Shown here: piece after piece, positions 43,010 to 51,972 of the stretch | Position numbering within the stretch: the first letter of the stretch is position 1 | How the letters are laid out: each line of letters starts with the position of its first letter | Program-made: the position numbers and the translations under genes | DNA from: Rhizobium croatiense | GTDB taxonomy: Bacteria; Pseudomonadota; Alphaproteobacteria; Rhizobiales; Rhizobiaceae | Direction of reading: 5' to 3' | Length of the DNA: 64,000 nucleotides | NCBI RefSeq assembly: GCF_019793465.1 | Contig: NZ_JAILYJ010000016.1 | Coordinates: 114,399 to 178,398 of the forward strand | Notes under the pieces: model-generated | Told to the model about the DNA's origin: nothing | The model's input: only the letters and a program-made list of their open reading frames with translations | Database searches by the model: none

Positions 43010-43255
43010 GTGACTGGTCCTTTCTCAATATTCATCCGCGACGTTTCTTGTCCGCGGCCCAGCCGAAAATCAGGCGCACGCCTTGAAACGCCCGGAAACT
43101 GTTCTGGACGCGAGGTTGCGTGACAGATAAGAGGGGGGTCGAATGATGTCAACGGATTTGGCGGATACAGAAAGGCCACAATCCGGTGTTGATGGCTATT
43201 TTGAGCTGGAATAGGCGATGCTGACGCCGGCGATGAAACTGTGAAGGGTTATTTG

Positions 43256-44137
43256 ATGTTGAGCACCAATAAATTCGTCCTGCTGGCGTTTGCAACTTTC
43301 GTTGCATTCCAGGCTCCGGCCCATGCAGAGGACGCCGTCGTCGCCAAGGTCGGCAATCTGGAGATCCACCAGTCGGAACTCGATCTTGCCGTCGCCAATC
43401 TCGATCCGCAGCTGGCGCAGCTTCCCGACGACCAAAAGAAGGTCGCAGCTCTCTCCGCCGCCATTGACGTGAAGCTGCTCGCTGCCGACGCCATCACCGA
43501 AAAGCTCGACCAGACCGAAGAATTCAAGAAGCGCATGCAATATCTCTCCGATCGCGAGCTGCATAACGCCTATTTCAAGAAGCATGTCGTCGACACCGTG
43601 ACGCCCGAAGAAATCAAGGCGCGCTACGACAAGGAAGTCGCGGCCCTGCCGAAGCAGGAGGAAGTCCACGCCCGCCATATCCTCGTCAAGACCGAGGACG
43701 AAGCCAAGGAGATCATCAAGCAGCTCGACGCCGGCAAGGATTTCGCCGAACTCGCCAAGGAAAAATCCACCGATCCGAACAAGTCGGAAGGCGGCGATCT
43801 CGGCTATTTCTCGCGCGGCCGCATGGTCAAGGAATTCGAGGACGCAGCCTTCGCGCTCGAGAAGGGCGCCTATTCCAAGACCCCGGTGAAGACCGACTTC
43901 GGTTATCATGTCATCAAGGTCGAGGATAAGCGCGACGCTCCGCCGCCGCCTTTCGATCAGGTGCAGGATCAGGTTCGTCAGCTCGTCATGCGCGACAAGT
44001 ATCTTGCCCTCCTCAACCAGGCCAAGACGTCCGCCAAGATCGAGATCACGGACGAGACGCTGCGCAAGGGTTATGATCAGGCCAACAAGCAGCCGGAACC
44101 GGGCAGCGAGCCTGCCCAGCCGGCGCCGAAGCAGTAA
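43256..44137 (+). CDS. Parvulin-type peptidyl-prolyl isomerase
   Basis: 293 residues from the ATG at 43256 with AAGGG 7 bases upstream; a GTG at 43241 is less likely. A Sec signal peptide (KFVLLAFATFVAFQAPAHAED) is followed by a SurA-like N-terminal part and a PpiC domain (HARHILVKTEDEAKEIIKQL, GGDLGYFSRGRMVKEFEDAA, KTPVKTDFGYHVIKVED). Periplasmic folding factor for exported proteins. Proline-rich tail. It is followed by a strong terminator. Confidence 0.9.
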   Translation: MLSTNKFVLLAFATFVAFQAPAHAEDAVVAKVGNLEIHQSELDLAVANLDPQLAQLPDDQKKVAALSAAIDVKLLAADAITEKLDQTEEFKKRMQYLSDRELHNAYFKKHVVDTVTPEEIKARYDKEVAALPKQEEVHARHILVKTEDEAKEIIKQLDAGKDFAELAKEKSTDPNKSEGGDLGYFSRGRMVKEFEDAAFALEKGAYSKTPVKTDFGYHVIKVEDKRDAPPPPFDQVQDQVRQLVMRDKYLALLNQAKTSAKIEITDETLRKGYDQANKQPEPGSEPAQPAPKQ

Positions 44138-44147
44138 TATCCGCGTC

Positions 44148-44176
44148 AGGGCCCGGTTCTTCCGGGCCCTTCCTTA
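44148..44176 (+). terminator. Terminator of the parvulin gene
   Basis: AGGGCCCGG/CCGGGCCCT, 9-bp perfect arms, 5-base loop, then TCCTTATC. It begins 11 bp after the stop codon. Confidence 0.75.
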
Positions 44177-44252
44177 TCGTTGTTGTTGTTGCATTTCCGG
44201 ACGGCGAGCCGGTTTCCATTTCGCCGGGAAATGCTCATTGGCAGGTTTCATC

Positions 44253-45494
44253 ATGTCCGGTTCCGTCTCTCCGCTTGCTCCGAAATCCTTTGTCGCTATG
44301 CCGTCGTTGCGCGGCGTGCGCATGGCGACTGCGTCCGCCGGTATCAAGTACAAGAACCGTACCGACGTGCTGATGATGGTCTTCGACAAGCCGGCCGCCG
44401 TCGCGGGGGTGTTTACCCGCTCCAAGTGCCCGTCGGCGCCGGTCGATTTTTGCCGCGCCAACCTGCCCCATGGCAGCGCCCGGGCCGTCGTCGTCAATTC
44501 CGGCAATGCCAATGCCTTTACCGGCATGAAGGGCCGCCAGGCGACCGCCCTGACGGCGAAATCGGCAGCCGCCGCCGTCGGCTGCGGCGAGAACGAGGTC
44601 TACCTGGCCTCGACCGGCGTCATCGGCGAACCGCTCGATGCCACCAAATTCTCAGGCGTCCTGGATAAGATGCAGGCCGATGCCACCAGCGATTTCTGGT
44701 TCGAAGCCGCCAAGGCGATCATGACGACCGACACCTATCCGAAGGTTTCGACCCGCAGCGCCGAAATCGGCGGCGTTGCCGTGACGATCAACGGTATCGC
44801 CAAGGGTGCCGGCATGATTGCACCCGATATGGCGACGATGCTCTCCTTCGTCGTGACTGATGCCGATATCGCGCCTGCCGCGCTGCAGGTGCTGCTGTCC
44901 GACGGCGTCGGCCCGACCTTCAATTCCATGACCGTCGACAGCGACACCTCCACGTCCGACACGCTGATGCTGTTTGCGACGGGTGCGGCGGCCGAAGATG
45001 GCCAGGCCCGCATTGAACGCGCCGACGATCCCCACCTTGCTGCCTTCCGCGCCGCTCTCAACGAAGTGCTGAAAGATCTGTCTCTGCAGGTGGTGCGTGA
45101 CGGCGAGGGCGCCACCAAGATGCTCGCGATCACGGTGACGGGTGCCGAGAGTGACGCCGCCGCCAAGCGTATCGCGCTGTCGATCGCCAATTCGCCGCTG
45201 GTCAAGACGGCGGCGGCCGGCGAAGACGCCAATTGGGGCCGGATCGTCATGGCCGTCGGCAAATCCGGCGAGATGGCCGACCGCGACCGGCTGGCCATCT
45301 GGTTCGGCGACGTCAGGGTCGCGGTCAATGGCGAGCGTGATCCCGCTTATTCCGAGGAAGCCGCCTCGAAGGTGATGAAGGCGCAGGATATCCCCGTTAA
45401 AGTCGATATCGGCCTCGGCTCTGGTTCGGCAACCGTCTGGACCTGCGACCTCACCAAGGAATATGTTGCGATCAATGGCGACTATCGGAGCTGA
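44253..45494 (+). CDS. argJ: Bifunctional glutamate N-acetyltransferase / amino-acid acetyltransferase
   Basis: 413 residues from the ATG at 44253. Ntn-like enzyme that is autocleaved into two chains; the nucleophile is T195 in AKGAGMIAPDMATMLSF. Other marks are VVNSGNANAFTG, ASTGVIGEPL and the C-terminal GDYRS. It recycles acetyl groups between N-acetylornithine and glutamate and can also use acetyl-CoA, in arginine synthesis. First of an overlapping argJ-GNAT-mutT set. Confidence 0.93.
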   Translation: MSGSVSPLAPKSFVAMPSLRGVRMATASAGIKYKNRTDVLMMVFDKPAAVAGVFTRSKCPSAPVDFCRANLPHGSARAVVVNSGNANAFTGMKGRQATALTAKSAAAAVGCGENEVYLASTGVIGEPLDATKFSGVLDKMQADATSDFWFEAAKAIMTTDTYPKVSTRSAEIGGVAVTINGIAKGAGMIAPDMATMLSFVVTDADIAPAALQVLLSDGVGPTFNSMTVDSDTSTSDTLMLFATGAAAEDGQARIERADDPHLAAFRAALNEVLKDLSLQVVRDGEGATKMLAITVTGAESDAAAKRIALSIANSPLVKTAAAGEDANWGRIVMAVGKSGEMADRDRLAIWFGDVRVAVNGERDPAYSEEAASKVMKAQDIPVKVDIGLGSGSATVWTCDLTKEYVAINGDYRS

Positions 45495-46281
45495 TCGTTC
45501 GTTGGAGCAGGCATCTATTTCCTCGCAGAATTTGCCGCTGGTCCGCAGGCTGGAGGCTGTCGGTTTTCGCGCCTGGCCGGCGGCATCCGTGCAATATGAC
45601 GGCAGCTGGCAGATCCGGTTGACGGCCGGCCACCCGTCCAATCGGCTGAATTCCATCGTGCCGCTCGATCCCTCGGACCATCGCGACGTCGAGATCCGCC
45701 TGGAAAAAGCGAGCCGCAAGTTCGAGGCCTATGGCCGCGCCGCCGTCGTCCGCCAGACGCCGCTGGCGTCGCCGGTGCTGATCGAGCTTCTCAGCGCGCA
45801 GAACTGGACGCGGTTCGACGAGACCGTGGTGATGACTTGCGATCTCGCCGAGGCTGCACTGCCGGATACGCTCGATCATCTGCCGACCCATGACGTCGGC
45901 CGTTTCGTCGATGCCAATCTGACGGTCGAGAAGGCGCCGCTGAGCTTGAAGCCGGCGCTTGCCGAAATCATTTCCGCGATCAAGCCGCCGTCGGGCCTCT
46001 TCATGATCGAAAATGCGGCAGAGGGACCGCTTGCGACCGTGCTCTGCGTCCAGGACAACGATCTTGCCGGCATCATGTCGCTTTCGGTCTGCGAAACGCG
46101 GCGGCGCGAAGGACTGGGCACCGAAATCCTGACTTCGGCGCTGCGTTGGGCCCGCATGCGCAGCGCCCGATCGGCCTGGCTGCAGGTAAAGCTTTCCAAC
46201 CGCCCGGCGATCGCACTTTATGAGCGCCTCGGGTTTCGCGACGCCTATCATTATTGCTACTGGCAGCGGGAGACGCGATGA
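45475..46281 (+). CDS. GNAT-family N-acetyltransferase
   Basis: 268 residues from the ATG at 45475, overlapping argJ by 20 bp. The C-terminal GNAT fold is clear: LAGIMSLSVCETRRREGLGT with the acetyl-CoA loop, then LQVKLSNRPAIALYERLGFR. The N-terminal 150 residues are a more diverged GNAT-like half (VEIRLEKASRKFEAYGRAAV). Substrate unknown; the coupling to argJ and mutT is conserved in rhizobia as far as I recall, so a metabolite-repair role is possible. Confidence 0.83.
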   Translation: MATIGADRSLEQASISSQNLPLVRRLEAVGFRAWPAASVQYDGSWQIRLTAGHPSNRLNSIVPLDPSDHRDVEIRLEKASRKFEAYGRAAVVRQTPLASPVLIELLSAQNWTRFDETVVMTCDLAEAALPDTLDHLPTHDVGRFVDANLTVEKAPLSLKPALAEIISAIKPPSGLFMIENAAEGPLATVLCVQDNDLAGIMSLSVCETRRREGLGTEILTSALRWARMRSARSAWLQVKLSNRPAIALYERLGFRDAYHYCYWQRETR

Positions 46282-46691
46282 GCGAGGCAGGCCGGAAGAT
46301 ATTGCTGGTCGCCGCCTGCGCGCTGATCGATGCCGATATGCGTATTCTATTGGCACAGCGTCCCGAGGGAAAATCGCTTGCCGGGCTCTGGGAGTTTCCC
46401 GGCGGCAAGGTCGAGCCCGGCGAGACGCCGGAGGAGACGCTGGTGCGCGAGCTCGAGGAAGAGCTCGGCATCAAGACGAAGATCGCCTGCCTCGCGCCGC
46501 TGACTTTCGCCAGCCATTCCTACGAGACGTTCCATCTTCTGATGCCGCTTTATATTTGTCGGCGCTATGAAGGCATTGCACAGGGCCGCGAGGGGCAGGC
46601 GTTGAAATGGGTGCGTGCGGGGGCTCTGCGGGATTACCCGATGCCGCCGGCCGACGAGCCGCTCATCCCGATGCTGCAGGATTTGCTTTAA
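46278..46691 (+). CDS. mutT: 8-oxo-dGTP diphosphatase (MutT, Nudix)
   Basis: 137 residues from the ATG at 46278, overlapping the GNAT gene by 4 bp (ATGA). The Nudix box is complete: GGKVEPGETPEETLVREL followed by EEELGI, preceded by LAGLWEFPG. It hydrolyses 8-oxo-dGTP to the monophosphate and so prevents AT-to-CG mutations. Third gene of the argJ unit. Confidence 0.9.
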   Translation: MSEAGRKILLVAACALIDADMRILLAQRPEGKSLAGLWEFPGGKVEPGETPEETLVRELEEELGIKTKIACLAPLTFASHSYETFHLLMPLYICRRYEGIAQGREGQALKWVRAGALRDYPMPPADEPLIPMLQDLL

Positions 46692-46921
46692 AGCGCCTCT
46701 CGTTGAGCTTGGTCCGTGCCACCCACCCGCGATTTTTGTTTTGTCGATGTGTCATTATTCTGCAGTCGCCGGACATTTCCAGGCGCTATGCATTAGCGTT
46801 TGCTGATTATTATTGCGCCGTGCTGTTTTCGGCTGTGGATATTAATGGATCGTTTAACACCTTCTGCCAAAGATCGGCCTCAATCAAGCATCTGGCGTGC
46901 GTATTTAAAAGGCTTGACCTC

Positions 46922-47239
46922 ATGGACGATGATTTCTGGAAAGCGGTCCGGGAAAAGGAACGGGCTTCGTCTGCCTCGCGCAGGACGGGTGCGCTCAATA
47001 TCGCCCTTCTCTTTGGCACGGCGGTGGTCGCCCTGACGCTGATCCTGACGCCGATGCTTGCCGATTCTTCGAAGAAAAGCGTCTTTGCCAGCGCGCCGGT
47101 GGATTTCGACACGATCACTACAGGATCGATCCCGAAGAACGAAGGCGGCAAGCGCTATACGATCCGCCGCAGCGTCCTGCAGGAGACGCCCGGCTCGGTC
47201 TGCGTCGTCGAGGGATACGGCGTCGGCGCCGGTTGCTGA
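46922..47239 (+). CDS. Small single-pass membrane protein, unknown
   Basis: A protein of 105 residues: a charged N-terminus (MDDDFWKAVREKERASSASR), one hydrophobic helix (GALNIALLFGTAVVALTLIL) and a polar tail with two cysteines (VCVVEGYGVGAGC). No known family. It lies 69 bp ahead of the Flp pilin on the same strand and may be cotranscribed. The 230 bp upstream are AT-rich with a TTAA-N8-TTAAC pair. Confidence 0.65.
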   Translation: MDDDFWKAVREKERASSASRRTGALNIALLFGTAVVALTLILTPMLADSSKKSVFASAPVDFDTITTGSIPKNEGGKRYTIRRSVLQETPGSVCVVEGYGVGAGC

Positions 47240-47308
47240 AAATGAAGGCCATCGCCTGATGGCCTGCAATTGGTCAATTGCAGTCGATTCACGCAAAGGG
47301 TTTGGGTA

Positions 47309-47476
47309 ATGCGTCTTTTGAAAGCATTTCTTGCGGACGGCACAGGTGCGACGGCGGTCGAATATGGCCTGATCGCCGCCGTCATCTGCACGGCGCTGGT
47401 CTCGGGTCTCGGTATTTTTAGCGGCAGCCTGCAGAACGTCTTCAGCGTTGTCAGCAACAATATCACCGTCAATTGA
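47309..47476 (+). CDS. Flp/Fap-type IVb pilin
   Basis: 55 residues from the ATG at 47309. Prepilin features: a short leader MRLLKAFLADGTGATAVEYG with the cleavage context before the Glu/Tyr pair of Flp pilins, then LIAAVICTALVSGLGIF as the assembly helix and a short C-terminus. Such pilins are exported by the Tad system, none of whose genes is present here. Rhizobia often have extra pilin genes away from the tad locus. Confidence 0.88.
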   Translation: MRLLKAFLADGTGATAVEYGLIAAVICTALVSGLGIFSGSLQNVFSVVSNNITVN

Positions 47477-47505
47477 AGAGGCGGCCGACTACTTTTGACG
47501 GGCTG

Positions 47506-47554
47506 CAGCATGATGAGTTGCACTAACCGCTGACACTTTTCGATATCATTCGCT
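47506..47554. repeat. Decayed RIME-like hairpin 2 remnant
   Basis: GCAGCATGATGAG, then AACCGCTGACACTTTTCG and ATCATTCGCT, closely follows the second hairpin of the 3069 and 5891 copies (GAGCATGATG...AACCGCTCACACTTTTCG...ATCATGCTCT) with several substitutions that weaken the stem. Hairpin 1 is missing. Lies between convergent pilin and methyltransferase genes. Confidence 0.6.
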
Positions 47555-48449
47555 ATTGCCGGAGCTTGTGCTCGTCCACTTTCAGCGCATCGGCAAGGCG
47601 TGCCTTGGCCGAACCCGGCTGGAGCGGCTTCTGCTGGCTCTCGTGAGCCGCCCATCCGGAAACATAGATGATCGAAAAGGTCGCGCGAATGCGTCCGTCG
47701 GGATCGGAATAGCGCTCGGCATAGATCTCTGCGGCGCGCAGGAAGAAGGCGCGGGTCAGGGGCATGCGGCCACGGGCTGCGAGCGGATTGCTCATGCCCA
47801 TGGCTCGGAGATCGCGCATCAGCGGAAAGAGAGAATCATATCGTACCGTGTAGTTCTCAGCGTCGATCACCGGGAGGGTGAAACCGGCGCGCTGCATGAG
47901 ACTGCCGACATCGCGCACATCGGCGAAGGGGATGACGCGCGGGCTGGCGCCGCCGGTCATTTCGACCTCGGCGGTCAAGAGGGCGTCGCGCAGTTCCTGC
48001 AGCGTGCCCGCGCCGGGAATGGCCGCCAAGAACAGGCCGTCCGGCTTCAGGGCACGGCGGATCTGGATGAAAACCCCAGGCGTGTCGTTGGTCAGATGCA
48101 GGCTGAGCGGCGCAAGGACGAGATTGGTCGATTGCGGCTCGAGCGGCACGTCTTCGAAAGGCGCTTCGATCAGGGTTTCGCCTGGGGCCGCATAGGCCTT
48201 CTCGCTCTCGACGCGGATCATTGTGCTGATCTTGCCCGTCGCCATTGCCGCGCGGGCCGCCGCACCGGTCGTACCATGCAATTCGACGGCGGTTTCGAAA
48301 CGCCGCTCGACGACCGCCAGCCTCTCGGCCATTTCCTCTGCCGCGATGTCCAGCAGGAAGGCGGCTTTCGGATCGTTGTTGACAAGCGCGCGATGGCGAT
48401 GTGCGGCGATCAGGGCTCTGTCGAAGATCGTTTCCATGGCGATGTCCAT
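47553..48449 (-). CDS. Methyltransferase-like protein (NDUFAF5/BioC-like)
   Basis: 298 residues from the ATG at 48449 (MDIAMETIFDRALIAAHRHR). Methyltransferase fold with a weak motif I (ETAVELHGTTGAAARAAMAT lacks the usual DxGxGxG), then LEPQSTNLVLAPLSLHLTND and RRALKPDGLFLAAIPGAGTL. The pattern is that of the alphaproteobacterial relatives of mitochondrial NDUFAF5, a complex I assembly factor that hydroxylates an arginine rather than methylating. Whether it does so here is unknown. Divergent from comF. Confidence 0.75.
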   Translation of the reverse strand: MDIAMETIFDRALIAAHRHRALVNNDPKAAFLLDIAAEEMAERLAVVERRFETAVELHGTTGAAARAAMATGKISTMIRVESEKAYAAPGETLIEAPFEDVPLEPQSTNLVLAPLSLHLTNDTPGVFIQIRRALKPDGLFLAAIPGAGTLQELRDALLTAEVEMTGGASPRVIPFADVRDVGSLMQRAGFTLPVIDAENYTVRYDSLFPLMRDLRAMGMSNPLAARGRMPLTRAFFLRAAEIYAERYSDPDGRIRATFSIIYVSGWAAHESQQKPLQPGSAKARLADALKVDEHKLRQ

Positions 48450-48514
48450 AGTCCCGCCCCGCTGAAGCAGCAAGGCGATTTTCCTTTGAATGAGAACAGG
48501 CTAGTCTCGTCGGC

Positions 48515-49291
48515 ATGGGACCGATCGATTTCGAAAGACCGGCGGAGTTCTTGCGGACGCAGCTCTGGCGGCCGTTTTCGGCGCTCGCCGATTTTCTCTA
48601 TCCGCCGGCCTGTTCCGTCTGCGGCATTTCGACCGGCGGCCATCGCGGACTCTGCGCCAAATGCTGGTCCGGCATCCGCTTCATCGAACGGCCCTATTGC
48701 GAGGTGCTCGGCATTCCGTTCTCGCACGATCTCGGCGCCGGCATTCTCAGCGCCGAGGCAATCGCCAATCCGCCGCCTTTCGACCGGCTGCGGTCGGCGG
48801 CGACCCACGACCATGCGGTCCGCGACCTCGTGCATGGGTTGAAATACCGTGATCGCACCGATCTGGCGCCGATGATGGCCGGCTGGATGCTGCGCGCCTC
48901 TGACGGGACGGCCGAAAGCTGCGATGCGCTGATTCCGGTGCCGCTGCACCGCACCCGCATGCTGACCCGCAAGTTCAATCAGGCTGCCGAGCTTGCCCGC
49001 CATATGGCAAGGCTTTCGGGAAAACCGCTGCTTGCCGCCACCCTTATCCGCGTCAAGCGCACCAGCCAGCAGGTTGGCCTCGGCGCCAAGGCGCGCGAGG
49101 ACAATGTCAGAGGCGCTTTCGCGATTGCCAAGGGTCGCGAAAACGACATTTTCGGCAAACGCATCGTCCTTGTCGACGACGTCTATACGACAGGGGCGAC
49201 GGTTGCCGCCGCAAGCCGGACACTGCGCAAGGCGGGTGCGGCCGAGATCACGGTTTTGACCTTTGCAAGGGCTCTCTCCGAGCCTATATGA
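48515..49291 (+). CDS. comF: ComF family phosphoribosyltransferase-like protein
   Basis: A protein of 258 residues. An N-terminal double zinc-binding region (PPACSVCGISTGGHRGLCAKCW) precedes a type I PRTase domain with VPLHRTRMLTRKFNQAAELA and the PRPP-like loop VLVDDVYTTGATVAAASRTL. Needed for DNA uptake in Gram-positives; in alphaproteobacteria the role is unclear, though genes are widespread. First of a plus-strand set comF-grxC-nitrilase-DUF1178 with short spacers. Confidence 0.87.
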   Translation: MGPIDFERPAEFLRTQLWRPFSALADFLYPPACSVCGISTGGHRGLCAKCWSGIRFIERPYCEVLGIPFSHDLGAGILSAEAIANPPPFDRLRSAATHDHAVRDLVHGLKYRDRTDLAPMMAGWMLRASDGTAESCDALIPVPLHRTRMLTRKFNQAAELARHMARLSGKPLLAATLIRVKRTSQQVGLGAKAREDNVRGAFAIAKGRENDIFGKRIVLVDDVYTTGATVAAASRTLRKAGAAEITVLTFARALSEPI

Positions 49292-49322
49292 CAGAAATAC
49301 CCGGCATCCGTCTGGAGATATT

Positions 49323-49580
49323 ATGGTACCCGTCACGATCTATACACGACAGTTCTGCGGCTATTGCAGCCGCGCCAAGTCCCTTCTTGAAGAAAAGGGC
49401 GTCGACTACGTCGAGCACGACGCGACCTATTCCCCGGACCTTCGCCAGGAGATGATCGGCAAGTCGAACGGGCGGACCACCTTCCCGCAGATTTTTATCG
49501 GCGCCGAACATGTCGGCGGCTGCGACGATCTCTTTGCGCTCGACCGTGCCGGCAAGCTCGATCCGATGCTGGCGGCCTGA
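49323..49580 (+). CDS. grxC: Glutaredoxin 3
   Basis: 85 residues from the ATG at 49323. Dithiol active site CGYC (C12/C15) in TIYTRQFCGYCSRAK, the cis-proline in GRTTFPQIFIG, and the glutathione-binding GGCDDLFAL. Cytoplasmic reductant of disulfides with glutathione. Its 31-bp distance from comF and 10-bp distance to the next gene indicate one transcript. Confidence 0.93.
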   Translation: MVPVTIYTRQFCGYCSRAKSLLEEKGVDYVEHDATYSPDLRQEMIGKSNGRTTFPQIFIGAEHVGGCDDLFALDRAGKLDPMLAA

Positions 49581-49590
49581 GGAGGAACCG

Positions 49591-50448
49591 ATGAGTTTCA
49601 AGGCTGCCGCCATCCAGATGTGCTCCGGGGTCGATCCGGTCAACAATGCCGCCGCCATGGCGCGGCTGGTGCGTGAGGCTGCCGCCCAGGGCGCGACCTA
49701 TGTGCAGACGCCCGAGATGACCGGCATGCTGCAGCGCGACCGCGCCGCGGCGCTTGCCGTGCTCGCCGACGAGACGCACGATATCATCGTCAAGACCGGT
49801 TCGGAGCTTGCTCGGGAATTTGGCATCTACATGCATGTCGGCTCGACGGCGATCGCGCTTTCCGACGGCAAGCTCGCCAATCGCGGTTTCCTGTTCGGTC
49901 CGGACGGCAGGATCCTCAATCGCTACGACAAGATCCATATGTTCGATGTCGACCTCGACAATGGCGAGAGCTGGCGTGAAAGTGCGGCCTATACGGCCGG
50001 TTCGGAGGCGCGCGTCCTGTCGCTGCCCTTTGCCGAAATGGGCTTTGCGATCTGCTACGATGTGCGCTTTCCCGCCCTTTTCCGTGCCCAGGCGATTGCC
50101 GGCGCCGAAGTGATGACGGTTCCCGCGGCCTTCACCCGGCAGACCGGCGAAGCGCATTGGGAGATCCTGCTGCGCGCCCGCGCGATCGAGAATGGTGTCT
50201 TCGTCATCGCCGCGGCGCAGGCCGGCCGGCACGAGGATGGGCGCGAGACGTTCGGCCATTCGATGATCATCGATCCCTGGGGCACGGTGCTGGCATCGGC
50301 CGGGGCCACCGGCGAGGCGGTCATCCTCGCCGAGATCGATCCCGGCGCGGTCAAGGCTGCGCATGACAAGATCCCGAACCTGAGGAACGGCCGGGAATTC
50401 TCGGTCGAAAAGATTGCGGGGGCAGTCGAAGGAGGCGTTGCCGCTTGA
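49591..50448 (+). CDS. Carbon-nitrogen hydrolase (Nit1/Nit2-type)
   Basis: 285 residues from the ATG at 49591. Catalytic triad of the nitrilase superfamily is present: E42 in VQTPEMTG, K114 in RYDKIHMFDVD, C155 in FAICYDVRFP. The sequence FDVDLDNGESWRES and YTAGSEARVLSLPF resembles the Nit1 deaminated-glutathione amidases that repair a by-product of transaminases. Its place right behind glutaredoxin fits a glutathione-related job, though this is inference. Confidence 0.87.
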   Translation: MSFKAAAIQMCSGVDPVNNAAAMARLVREAAAQGATYVQTPEMTGMLQRDRAAALAVLADETHDIIVKTGSELAREFGIYMHVGSTAIALSDGKLANRGFLFGPDGRILNRYDKIHMFDVDLDNGESWRESAAYTAGSEARVLSLPFAEMGFAICYDVRFPALFRAQAIAGAEVMTVPAAFTRQTGEAHWEILLRARAIENGVFVIAAAQAGRHEDGRETFGHSMIIDPWGTVLASAGATGEAVILAEIDPGAVKAAHDKIPNLRNGREFSVEKIAGAVEGGVAA

Positions 50449-50873
50449 TCCGCTATTCTCTCACCTGCGACAATGCCCATGAATTCGAAGGATGGTTTTC
50501 GGAAAGCGCCGACTTCGAGCGTCAGGTCGCGACCGGTTTCCTCACCTGCCCGGTCTGCCATTCCGCCGCCGTCTCCAAGCTTCTGATGGCGCCTTCCGTT
50601 TCGACGGCGCGCAAGAAGGACGAGAGGCAGACCCTGGCGATGGACGCGATGCGGCAGGAGGCCCTGCAAAAACTGAAAGAGGCCGTCGCGGCCGTCAAAG
50701 CCAATTCCGAGGATGTCGGCACGAAGTTTCCCGAGGAGGCCCGCAAGATCCATTATGGCGAGGCGGATGCCCGCGGCATCATTGGCCAGGCGACGTTGGA
50801 CGAGGCGCAGGCGCTGGTGGAAGAAGGCATCGAGATCGCTGCTATTCCGGTTCTGCCGGAGGATGTGCACTGA
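50445..50873 (+). CDS. DUF1178 family protein
   Basis: A protein of 142 residues that overlaps the nitrilase gene by 4 bp. N-terminal cysteine pattern MIRYSLTCDNAHEFEGWFSE, then FLTCPVCHSAAVSKLLMAP, looks like a small zinc ribbon; the C-terminal half (GEADARGIIGQATLDEAQAL, EEGIEIAAIPVLPEDVH) matches DUF1178. Function unknown. Conserved next to grxC and nitrilase in alphaproteobacteria. Confidence 0.88.
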   Translation: MIRYSLTCDNAHEFEGWFSESADFERQVATGFLTCPVCHSAAVSKLLMAPSVSTARKKDERQTLAMDAMRQEALQKLKEAVAAVKANSEDVGTKFPEEARKIHYGEADARGIIGQATLDEAQALVEEGIEIAAIPVLPEDVH

Positions 50874-50930
50874 AATTCAGCCGGTGCATTGGCCCCAATG
50901 CCGAAACGTAGCCGGCTTATGAATGCCGGA

Positions 50931-51677
50931 TCAAGCCGGCCGTTTCGCCAGCATCATATAGTTCACGTCCATATCTCTCGACAGATTCCACTGGTTCGAC
51001 AGCGGATTGAAGAAGACGCCGGTGCGGTCGGTGATCTCGAGGCCGCTTGCGGCAAGCGGCTTTTCCAGCTCTTCCGGGCGCACCAGCTTTTCATACTGGT
51101 GGGTGCCGCGCGGCAGCCAGCGTAAGATGTTTTCGGCGGCGAAGATGGCAAGGGCTGCCGCCTTCATTGTGCGGTTGATGGTGGCAACGAAGATCAGGCC
51201 GCCGGGGCGGACCATTTTTGCGCAGGTCGTCATGAAGAACTCGACGTCGGCGACGTGTTCGACCACTTCCATGTTCAGCACGAGATCGAAGGTCTCGCCG
51301 GCCTCGGCGAGCTCCTCGGCGGTGACGGCGCGGTAGTCGACCGGAACGCCGGAGGCTTTCGCATGGGTCGAGGCGATGCCGATATTTTTCTCGGAGGGAT
51401 CGGCGCCGGTGACGGAGGCGCCCATGCGGGCGACCGGTTCCGACAACAGGCCGCCGCCGCAGCCGATATCGAGGACGCGCAGACCCTCGAGCGGGCGAGG
51501 GCTTTTCGGATCGCGGCCGAAATTCCCGCAGGCCTTGTCTCTTATATAGGCGAGCCGGACGGGATTGAATTTGTGCAGCGGTTTGAACTTACCAGTCGGG
51601 CTCCACCATTCCGCCGCCATCGCCGAGAAGCGGTCCACTTCGCCCTGGTCGATCGTGCTTCTGGCGCCTTCCGTCAT
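50931..51677 (-). CDS. ubiG: Ubiquinone biosynthesis O-methyltransferase
   Basis: A protein of 248 residues. N-terminal EVDRFSAMAAEWWSPTGKFK, with PLHKFNPVRLAYIRD, is diagnostic for UbiG; SAM motif I is LRVLDIGCGGGLLSEPVARM, followed by VTGADPSEKNIGIA and LVLNMEVVEHVADVEFF. It carries out both O-methylation steps of coenzyme Q synthesis. Divergent from lysC with 295 bp between starts; that gap has no evident repeat or riboswitch. Confidence 0.94.
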   Translation of the reverse strand: MTEGARSTIDQGEVDRFSAMAAEWWSPTGKFKPLHKFNPVRLAYIRDKACGNFGRDPKSPRPLEGLRVLDIGCGGGLLSEPVARMGASVTGADPSEKNIGIASTHAKASGVPVDYRAVTAEELAEAGETFDLVLNMEVVEHVADVEFFMTTCAKMVRPGGLIFVATINRTMKAAALAIFAAENILRWLPRGTHQYEKLVRPEELEKPLAASGLEITDRTGVFFNPLSNQWNLSRDMDVNYMMLAKRPA

Positions 51678-51972
51678 CGTCCACTCCTTCGTTCGTCAGA
51701 TGTGAAGTCGGATGATCACAGGCATAAGTCAAGGGGCGCGAAGCAGGAGACCGGCAGGCGTCGAGCCACCCGGCAACTGCTTTTATCGCGCGCGCTTGCC
51801 TACCCCCGCCAAACTCGCTAAGAGACGCCGCAAGTTGGGGCCTTACAGGCCTGGGCTTTTAGAGCGGTTCCAGAAATTGTAACTCGGCTCTTTCGCCAAG
51901 CGGTCCGCCCCAGAGCTTTCGTGATGCCGGGTCCGGGTTTCCGTTTTCCGGCGCCAGTCGTGGTAGAGGCAT

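Noticed and set aside
46842..46858. TTAA-N8-TTAAC as a CtrA box before the small membrane protein and pilin
   Set aside because: CtrA sites need a 7-base spacer; with 8 the match is not convincing, so it is not listed as a site.
51678..51972. A lysine riboswitch or leader-peptide attenuator before lysC
   Set aside because: No lysine-riboswitch core or Lys-rich leader frame followed by a terminator hairpin could be found by eye.
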